Of a stretch of DNA of 12,810 bases, positions 1 through 5,111 are shown one piece after another (the stretch's first letter is position 1; each line of letters opens with the position of its first letter). Under the pieces are notes generated by a model. That model saw nothing but the letters and a program-made list of their open reading frames with translations, ran no database searches and had not been told where the DNA came from. The position numbers and the translations under genes were made by a program. The stretch is taken from contig JARXKO010000024.1 of the NCBI GenBank assembly GCA_030271595.1, positions 1 to 12,810 of the forward strand, in the 5' to 3' direction. The stretch comes from Pseudomonadota bacterium. GTDB lineage: Bacteria > Pseudomonadota > Alphaproteobacteria > Sphingomonadales > Sphingomonadaceae.

Positions 1-427
1 GGCCCGCGATCGCCTCCATCAGAAAGGGCCGGCAATTGGCTTCCTCCACCGGCAGGGTCTTGTTGGCGGGCGGCAGGCATTTGACCGCGTTGAGGATGAT
101 CGCGCCCTTGAGCTGCAAGCCGTCCCCGGGTTCGGCGCGATATTCGCCCTCCGCCAGGCCGAACTTGAGCAAGGTCGAGTAGAGCAATTCCCCGGCATAA
201 TCGCCGGTGAACGGCCGTCCGGTGCGGTTGGCGCCCTGCTTGCCCGGCGCCAGGCCGATGATCGCGAGCCATGCCGCGGGATCGCCGAATGCCGGCACCG
301 GGGCGTTCCACCAATCGGGATGTTCCGCGCGGCATTCCTCGCGGAAGCGCACCAGCCGGGGACACAGCGGACAATTGCGCGGCGCTTCGGCCTTGGGCAG
401 TGGCGACAAATCGGCGGGCTGGATCAT
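1..427 (-). CDS. Uracil-DNA glycosylase, family 4/5 (UDGb-like), 3' part cut by window edge
   Basis: Removes uracil from DNA to start base excision repair; the family 4/5 enzymes carry a 4Fe-4S cluster. Translating the minus strand from the ATG at 427 gives 142 codons without a stop, running off the left edge, so the C-terminal part is missing. Visible are two N-terminal cysteines spaced as CPLC (residues 19-22), then GLAPGKQGANRTGRPFTGDY, the glycosylase active-site region of this group, and further on VKCLPP and a fourth cysteine in EANCRPF. The four cysteines fit the cluster ligands. The start gives the usual short leader before the first cysteine pair. The frame stays open upstream through the palindromic repeat, and no clear Shine-Dalgarno precedes 427, so the start is likely but not certain. 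It is divergent from folK. Family 5 rather than 4 is judged from memory of the motif only. Confidence 0.88.
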   Translation of the reverse strand, partial: MIQPADLSPLPKAEAPRNCPLCPRLVRFREECRAEHPDWWNAPVPAFGDPAAWLAIIGLAPGKQGANRTGRPFTGDYAGELLYSTLLKFGLAEGEYRAEPGDGLQLKGAIILNAVKCLPPANKTLPVEEANCRPFLMEAIAG

Positions 428-433
428 CAGGCC

Positions 434-508
434 GTCATTGCGAGAAGCGAAGCGACGAAGCAATCCACGCCCGCGACCCTTGGATTGCTTCGCTGCGCTC
501 GCAATGAC
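434..508. repeat. Imperfect palindromic dispersed repeat (REP-like) between udg and folK
   Basis: Two inverted arms flank a 13-nt centre (468-480). The left arm (434-467) begins GTCATTGCGAG and ends CGAAGCAATCCA. The right arm (481-508), read on the other strand, begins and ends with the same two blocks but is 6 nt shorter between them. The transcript of either strand could fold into a long hairpin. From memory, elements with this ATTGCGAG...GAAGCAATCC core occur in many copies in alphaproteobacterial and other genomes, usually between genes; only one copy is in this window. It lies 6 nt from the udg start codon and 11 nt from the folK start codon, so it makes up most of the divergent intergenic region. 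Confidence 0.85.
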
Positions 509-519
509 AAGGCGGCGCC

Positions 520-1026
520 GTGCCTCACCTCTATGCCATCGCCATCGGATCGAACCGCCGCCACGGCCGCTTCGGCAGGCCGCCGCAAGTGGTCGAGGCA
601 GCAATTGCGCGGCTCGATGCCGACTTTGGCCTGTTCGACGCCTCGCCGATCATCCTCAACCCAGCGCATGGCGGCGCCGGACGCGATTTCGCCAATGCCG
701 TCGCGCTGGTCGAAAGCGCGCTCGATCCCGCGGCGATGCTGCCGGCCTTGAAAGCGATCGAGCGCGACTATGGCCGCCGCCCGGGCAAACGCTGGGGCGA
801 GCGCGTGCTCGATCTCGACATCATCGCCTGGAGCGGCGGCAAATGGCGCTCAAGCGGGCTTGAAGTGCCGCATCGCGCCGCCGCCAGCCGGGCGTTCGTC
901 ATCCAGCCGCTGGCGGCGATCGCACCGCATTGGCCGATCTACGGAAGCCTCAACGCCCGGCACTTAGCGGTGCGGCTTGCCCGGCGATCTCCGGTTCGCG
1001 GACCAGCGAAACACGCGGCATCCTGA
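520..1026 (+). CDS. folK: 2-amino-4-hydroxy-6-hydroxymethyldihydropteridine diphosphokinase (FolK/HPPK)
   Basis: Transfers pyrophosphate from ATP to 6-hydroxymethyl-7,8-dihydropterin in cytoplasmic folate synthesis, just before dihydropteroate synthase. The 168-aa length is normal. The N-terminal strand AIAIGSN (residues 6-12), a conserved FANA around 57-60, and the signature KRWGERVLDLDII (90-102) are visible; in the signature R91, R95, D98 and D100 match the ATP- and Mg-binding residues of the family. VPH and a C-terminal IQPL..IAPHW block also fit. The start is a GTG with a modest AAGG 7 nt upstream (509-512), directly at the edge of the palindromic repeat. No folP or folB is adjacent. The last 77 nt overlap the 3' end of the convergent protease gene, and the final 15 or so residues (basic, after ARHLAVRL) look unconserved. 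Confidence 0.95.
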   Translation: MPHLYAIAIGSNRRHGRFGRPPQVVEAAIARLDADFGLFDASPIILNPAHGGAGRDFANAVALVESALDPAAMLPALKAIERDYGRRPGKRWGERVLDLDIIAWSGGKWRSSGLEVPHRAAASRAFVIQPLAAIAPHWPIYGSLNARHLAVRLARRSPVRGPAKHAAS

Positions 1027-1990
1027 GCCGCAGCTTCTTGTTGGTGAGGTCGATTTCGACCTGGTCGAACACGCGCAGCGCATTCATCCCCATCAACAGG
1101 GTCGGCGATCGCTCGCGGCCGATCGCGCGGAAGGTCTCGGCATCGGCGAACATGATTCCAAGGTTGCGCAAGGTAATGTCATCGAAGGTCAGCTCCTCGG
1201 CGACATAGAGGTCGCCGGTGAGGATCTTGCCAGTGACCGCGATCTGCTCGAGCGGGACTGGAGTGCCAAGCCGGTGACGGCGCTGAAGCAATTCCAGCAA
1301 CGCCGGATTGCCGATCGACATTTGCGCGCCGGTGTCGATGACGATGGTTACCGGAGTGCCGTCGATTTCGGCGTCGGTCAGGATCAGATGGCCGCGTTTG
1401 AGCCGTCCGGTGACGATGATCTCGTCCTTCGCCAGGCGCCGTTCGTGAAGCGGGGTCGGGGTCAGGTACAGGCGGTCGTTCTTGAAATCGATGACGATCC
1501 GCTGCGACCGCAAGGTGTCGACTCCAAGGATCCCGTCCGCGCCCATGTCGGCGGCTTCGAGCAGCGGCGCGTCGAGCGACTGGATGGCGCGGGTCTCGAA
1601 CTCCAGATCGTCGACCCGGGCAATGGCCACCTCGCTCACTCCGGCCGCGCTATGCAACGTTGCCCCCGTGCGGCGCTCGAGCTTGAGCGAATCGGCGAGC
1701 GCGCGCGACACCGCCGAGCGGTCGGCGCCGGTATCGACCAGGAAGCGATAGGGTCCGCCGCCGCCAATCTTCACCGCCACCGTCATCCGGTCATAATGGT
1801 CGGTCCGGAAGCCGAGCTCGCTCGTCGCCGGGGCTGCGGCCGGGGCGGGAGGCGCGGCTTCGCCGGGCGGTGACACCACAGGTGCGGGGGGCGATGCGGG
1901 CGCGACTTGGGTTGCAAGCAGCAATGCGGCGATCGGTCCACTCACGGTCGTTTCCGCGCGCCTCCCTGGCTGGCCTTGGCCATAAACCAA
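950..1990 (-). CDS. Exported double-domain retropepsin-like aspartic protease
   Basis: Likely an envelope or periplasmic aspartyl protease of the retropepsin-like group (Asp_protease_2 type). Two homologous halves are visible: FLVDTGADRS (active DTG at 86-88) followed by ILGVDTL (154-160), and VIDTGAQMS (DTG at 219-221) followed by LLMGMNAL (298-305). Retropepsins usually act as dimers with one DTG each; here both halves are in one 346-aa chain, as in pepsin-like enzymes. An N-terminal hydrophobic stretch (about 17-30) and a Pro/Ala-rich linker (31-56) suggest a signal peptide or anchor plus spacer. The longest frame starts at a TTG with no good Shine-Dalgarno; a GTG at 1945 (giving 331 aa) is an alternative, with no positive charge before its hydrophobic segment. 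The 3' end overlaps folK by 77 nt. Substrate unknown. Confidence 0.88.
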   Translation of the reverse strand: MVYGQGQPGRRAETTVSGPIAALLLATQVAPASPPAPVVSPPGEAAPPAPAAAPATSELGFRTDHYDRMTVAVKIGGGGPYRFLVDTGADRSAVSRALADSLKLERRTGATLHSAAGVSEVAIARVDDLEFETRAIQSLDAPLLEAADMGADGILGVDTLRSQRIVIDFKNDRLYLTPTPLHERRLAKDEIIVTGRLKRGHLILTDAEIDGTPVTIVIDTGAQMSIGNPALLELLQRRHRLGTPVPLEQIAVTGKILTGDLYVAEELTFDDITLRNLGIMFADAETFRAIGRERSPTLLMGMNALRVFDQVEIDLTNKKLRLRMPRVSLVREPEIAGQAAPLSAGR

Positions 1991-2020
1991 TAACCCGGAT
2001 TGCGCGAACGCTTGCTCACC

Positions 2021-2049
2021 TTGGCAATCGCAAGGCGCGCCGCTAGGGC
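2021..2049 (+). promoter_or_regulatory. Possible promoter of tRNA-Lys
   Basis: TTGGCA at 2021-2026 is followed after 17 nt by TAGGGC (2044-2049), ending 13 nt before the mature tRNA start. The downstream stretch is GC-rich, as at many stable-RNA promoters. The -10 match is poor, and it sits inside a small GC hairpin (2038-2053), so this is tentative. Confidence 0.3.
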
Positions 2050-2062
2050 GGCGACGCTGCGT

Positions 2063-2138
2063 GGGCCCTTAGCTCAGTTGGTAGAGCAACTGACTTTTAA
2101 TCAGTAGGCCGCTGGTTCGAATCCAGCAGGGCTCACCA
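2063..2138 (+). tRNA. tRNA-Lys (anticodon UUU), CCA encoded
   Basis: A complete 76-nt cloverleaf. The acceptor stem GGGCCCT (2063-2069) pairs with AGGGCTC (2128-2134), with one G-U pair; then come discriminator A (2135) and encoded CCA (2136-2138). The D arm is in AGCTCAGTTGGTAGAGC. The anticodon stem ACTGA/TCAGT encloses a seven-base loop CTTTTAA with anticodon TTT. The T arm carries GGTTCGAATCC. It stands alone, divergent from the protease gene and convergent with the operon that ends at 2169. Confidence 0.98.
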
Positions 2139-2168
2139 GCACTTCCACCGCAGTGACTCGACCGCGCG

Positions 2169-2537
2169 TTAACGGCGTCGTCGCCGCTCGGCCGTGAACA
2201 GCGCCGGGCGCAAGCCGATCAGAACCATGAGCAAACCCGGCATTGCGATCGTCAGCACAATGTCCTTGAAACCCTCGCCAAGCTGCATGCCGAGGTCGGG
2301 CCACAGCTCGACCCACAGATCCACCGCCTCGTTCCACAGGATCAACGCGCACAACCACAGGAACGGCCAGATAGAGGACAACGGCCGCCGGCTGATCAGC
2401 GCGAACCCAAGCCAGGCCAGCAGCCCGACGATCACGTGCAGCGCGTCGTGCTCGATCGACACGCTATGCTCGATGAACGACTTGCCCTGATGCCAGCGGC
2501 TCATCGCCGAGATGATCACGGCCCAGATCTGATGCAT
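2169..2537 (-). CDS. Small membrane protein of unknown function, last gene of the polysaccharide operon
   Basis: Not recognised as a named family. The 122-aa product has three likely membrane helices (about 33-49, 55-72 and 92-109). Its N-terminal part is rich in His (H2, H16, H24, H30, H34), a short aromatic loop WNEAVDLWVELWPD lies after helix 2, and the C-terminus is a run of five arginines, which favours a cytoplasmic C-terminus. The ATG lies 13 nt after the ligase stop codon, and the stop itself runs into a G-rich AGGGGG that could act as ribosome binding site, so it is probably cotranscribed and coupled. Position suggests an accessory role in polysaccharide polymerisation or export, but sequence alone does not show this. 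It ends 30 nt from the convergent tRNA; no terminator is visible in between. Confidence 0.75.
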   Translation of the reverse strand: MHQIWAVIISAMSRWHQGKSFIEHSVSIEHDALHVIVGLLAWLGFALISRRPLSSIWPFLWLCALILWNEAVDLWVELWPDLGMQLGEGFKDIVLTIAMPGLLMVLIGLRPALFTAERRRRR

Positions 2538-2550
2538 CGGCGAGCGCCCC

Positions 2551-3915
2551 CTAATCGAGCGCCATGTGCCGGGTCGGGCGCAGCTCCGACGGCTCGAGCG
2601 GGTCGCTCTTCACGCGGTCGGCGAGAAACGCCAGGCACATCGCGAACAGCGACGAAATGGCCGCGGTTCGGAGCGGAAAGTCGACCAGGCTATGGGCGAG
2701 GATCGCGGCCGAAGCGATGACCGCCGCGCGGACATAGGGCTGGGCTTCGGGGGAGCGCCAGGAATCGACCGCCGCCCGTCCCCACCAATAGAAGAACAAC
2801 AGCAACAGAAAGACCCCCGGAAGCCCGAGCTCGAGCGCCAGTTCGGCATAATCATCATGGGCGTGGCTCGAATAGGTGTTGGTAACCTGGTTGGGGTCTT
2901 CGAAACTGTCATAGACCGGGCGGAACGTGCCGAGGCCCGAGCCGAGCGGCATGTAGGCACGCATCGCCGTGGTCGTGGTTGCAAGAATGTCCTTGCGCGA
3001 TTGCACCGACCCGGCGGCGTCGGCGCCGATCCTGGTTCCGCCAATGGCCGTCGCATTGAGCGCCACGACCCCGCCGACAAGCAATAATGCAGCAACTGCG
3101 ATCGCTCCCCGCCGAGCGGTCGAGCCAAGGTTGAGCACGATCAGCGCCGAGGCGGCAAGAACCGGAAGCACCAGGATGTACCCGGCGAGCGACCCGTTGA
3201 TCGCGATCCCGACCACCACCACCAGCGCCAGGGCCATTGCCGCAATTGCAACGGCCGCCGATTGCTGGCGCCCGGACGAGCGCGCGCTGGCGGCGAGCGC
3301 CGCCAGGAAGGGCAGCGTTGCAAGCAACAGGCTGGCCATATGGTTGGCATTGGCGAAGAAGCCGGTCGCGGCGCCGATATTGACGATGGGATAGAGGTAA
3401 TAAGGGGAGGCACTGGGGTCGGGACTGGCGAGCTGAAGCGCACCCAGCGCGATCCCGGCCAGGGCCCCGAGCGCCAAAGCGGCGACCAGGAGCGACGCGC
3501 TATAGGCGTGAAGACGCTCGATCGAGGCATAGAGCGCGAGCGGCGGGATCAGCGTCAGTACGGTTGCCAGGGTCGCGAACGGCGCGACCGACAAGGGCAA
3601 TGAGGGAAGTGCCATCCCGAGCAACTGATACGCGTGAGCAAGCCCGCCGCGCGGCCCGAGCGACATCCACCACGACGGCGGCAGCGGCGCCAGCTGGATT
3701 GCCACCCAGCACAGCCCCAGGACGACGATCCACAACAGCTGGCGCGCGGGCCGCCCGGGCGGGTTCGCCGGGCGTTCGAGCGCCGCCCAGGCAAGCAGGC
3801 CCAGACCAAGCAGCTGGAGTATCATGTTCGACCAGACGCCCTGCGCGCTTCCGCCCAGAATGAGGCACAGGAACAGATAGAATGGGGCGACTGTCCGGCG
3901 CAGCTTGTCAGCCAT
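2551..3915 (-). CDS. O-antigen ligase / polysaccharide polymerase family membrane protein (Wzy_C/WaaL type)
   Basis: Polytopic inner-membrane protein that either polymerises undecaprenyl-linked repeat units (Wzy) or transfers chains to an acceptor (WaaL). From the ATG at 3915 it has 454 aa with about a dozen hydrophobic segments. A long periplasmic loop ends in the hallmark SHAHDDYAELALELGLPG (first His about residue 351), which matches the H-x-H/N-x-x-Y...E-x-G-x-x-G signature of the Wzy_C domain; upstream GSGLGTFRP is also typical. The frame is open 45 codons further, but the true start is at 3915: GGAGG lies 5 nt before it and the extra N-terminus is the upstream gene read out of frame. 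It overlaps the preceding gene by 8 nt, so translation is probably coupled. Next to a Wzc-type kinase and export lipoprotein, Wzy is the likelier role; motifs do not separate Wzy from WaaL. Confidence 0.92.
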   Translation of the reverse strand: MADKLRRTVAPFYLFLCLILGGSAQGVWSNMILQLLGLGLLAWAALERPANPPGRPARQLLWIVVLGLCWVAIQLAPLPPSWWMSLGPRGGLAHAYQLLGMALPSLPLSVAPFATLATVLTLIPPLALYASIERLHAYSASLLVAALALGALAGIALGALQLASPDPSASPYYLYPIVNIGAATGFFANANHMASLLLATLPFLAALAASARSSGRQQSAAVAIAAMALALVVVVGIAINGSLAGYILVLPVLAASALIVLNLGSTARRGAIAVAALLLVGGVVALNATAIGGTRIGADAAGSVQSRKDILATTTTAMRAYMPLGSGLGTFRPVYDSFEDPNQVTNTYSSHAHDDYAELALELGLPGVFLLLLFFYWWGRAAVDSWRSPEAQPYVRAAVIASAAILAHSLVDFPLRTAAISSLFAMCLAFLADRVKSDPLEPSELRPTRHMALD

Positions 3916-5083
3916 TTGGGCCTCCGCCGTGAAGCTCGATGCTCCCAATCGTGACGTCGCTGCGCCCGCTAATGTCCTCAGCCCGGCCGTCGAGCTGGAG
4001 CCATTGGGCGGGACACCCCGGCGGCACCGTGAACTGCAACTCGAACGCACCGGGCCGCGGCATTGCTAAGGTTGCAAGGGGGATCGCCGATTTGTCGCAG
4101 CGGACCGACCACGACAGGGCCTGGGGATCCGAGATCTCACCCGCCGAGCGCAGCGCGAGCCGATAATTGCCCGGTGCAAGCAGCAGCAACTGGCGCACCA
4201 GCGGCCCACCCTGCGACCCGTAAAAGATCACATGAAGGCCCGAGCCGTGGCTTCTTTCTGCAAGACCGGCCGGGGTTTGGGCAAGGTCCCAGTTGAACGG
4301 CGGCGGCAGCCGAGCGTCGGCGAATGTGGGATCGTGAATCAACTCGCCAGCGGCATTGGGCAGGCCGCCAACCGTCGCCCACAGCGACCGCGCCGCTCCA
4401 TATTGACCGCCGGCGATGGTCGCGTCGAGCAGCGGCCGGAACCACCGCGCGTCGGGACCGCGGTGCCGTGCGTCGGCGAGCGCGAGGATCGTTCGTGTAT
4501 TGGCGGCATCGCCGGCCAGCGATAGCAAGATCGGGTCGACCAGGTCGGGGTGGGAGCGGAACACCGCGCGCATGTGGGGCCAATTGGCGGGGTCGCGCGC
4601 ATATTGCGCGACATATTGAACACCGCCGGTGATTCCGCCGGGCGAGAGCCGGCTGAGATTGGCGACTTCGCGCAGCCCATCCTCGATCCGCCCCGATCGA
4701 AGGTAGAGTTCAGCGAGGAAATAATGCGGCGGCAAGGCGCGGCCCTGACGCGCCTCGGCAATGGAGAAGAGCTGCTCGGCGCGGGCCCCGTCGCCGGCGC
4801 TCTCGGCCGCGACCGCCCGAACCAGCAGCGGCTCGATCGCAAGCGGCTCCTTGACCGCCAGCGACTCCAGCAAGCGGGCTGTATCCGGGCCAGCCGGACG
4901 GCCGGCGCGCGCGGCCTCGCCAACCCCGGCCATCGCCAGGTTCCGCTCGACCTCGGGATGCCCAGCCCACAGCCGTTGGGCCCGTTGCGGCTCGGTTGCC
5001 GACCAGGCGGCGACACTCGCCGTTCGTACGACAGCGATGGCGATGACCAGGATGGCGGCAAGTGCAAACCAGCGGCGGATCAT
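3908..5083 (-). CDS. Membrane-anchored helical-repeat protein with C-terminal beta domain, unknown function
   Basis: No named family recognised. The 391-aa product (from the ATG at 5083) starts with a basic MIRRW and one hydrophobic helix (about 5-21) that anchors it or is cleaved. Residues about 75-240 are alanine-rich amphipathic helices in a TPR-like layout (HYFLAELYLRSGRIEDGLREV at 120-140 is the clearest unit). Residues about 255-385 look like a beta-sandwich: FNWDL, PGNYRLALRS and TIGSIEL strands, with two cysteines (329 and 357) that could form a disulphide outside the cytoplasm. The open frame extends to 5137, but the ATG at 5083 has GAGGGG 6 nt upstream and removes the overlap with the kinase gene. 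It ends inside the start of the ligase gene. Inferred role: periplasmic partner of the polymerase/ligase, perhaps binding glycan through the beta domain. Confidence 0.83.
   Translation of the reverse strand: MIRRWFALAAILVIAIAVVRTASVAAWSATEPQRAQRLWAGHPEVERNLAMAGVGEAARAGRPAGPDTARLLESLAVKEPLAIEPLLVRAVAAESAGDGARAEQLFSIAEARQGRALPPHYFLAELYLRSGRIEDGLREVANLSRLSPGGITGGVQYVAQYARDPANWPHMRAVFRSHPDLVDPILLSLAGDAANTRTILALADARHRGPDARWFRPLLDATIAGGQYGAARSLWATVGGLPNAAGELIHDPTFADARLPPPFNWDLAQTPAGLAERSHGSGLHVIFYGSQGGPLVRQLLLLAPGNYRLALRSAGEISDPQALSWSVRCDKSAIPLATLAMPRPGAFELQFTVPPGCPAQWLQLDGRAEDISGRSDVTIGSIELHGGGPNG
3921..3925 (-). promoter_or_regulatory. Ribosome binding site fixing the ligase start
   Basis: GGAGG on the minus strand, 5 nt before the ATG at 3915 and inside the coding region of the preceding gene. 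It selects this start over the 45-codon-longer open frame. Confidence 0.75.
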
Positions 5084-5089
5084 CGCCCA

Positions 5090-5095
5090 CCCCTC
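5090..5095 (-). promoter_or_regulatory. Ribosome binding site fixing the start of the helical-repeat protein
   Basis: GAGGGG on the minus strand, 6 nt before the ATG at 5083, in the gap between the kinase stop and this gene. It favours 5083 over the upstream in-frame start at 5137, which would lie inside the kinase gene. Confidence 0.65.
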
Positions 5096-5111
5096 AGTGG
5101 CCGCCAAAGGC

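Noticed and set aside
2038..2053. GC hairpin CGCCGC-TAGG-GCGGCG read as a terminator
   Set aside because: No T-run on either strand and it lies just upstream of the tRNA; it is as likely to be chance or part of the promoter region.
2063..2138. tRNA-Lys as an attachment site for an integrated element
   Set aside because: No integrase, no repeated 3' tRNA fragment seen in the window, and flanking genes look native.
2101..2358. 85-codon minus-strand frame ending in PAGFEPAAY
   Set aside because: That ending comes from reading the T arm of the tRNA backwards, a classic annotation artefact; the rest is out-of-frame reading of the small membrane protein gene.
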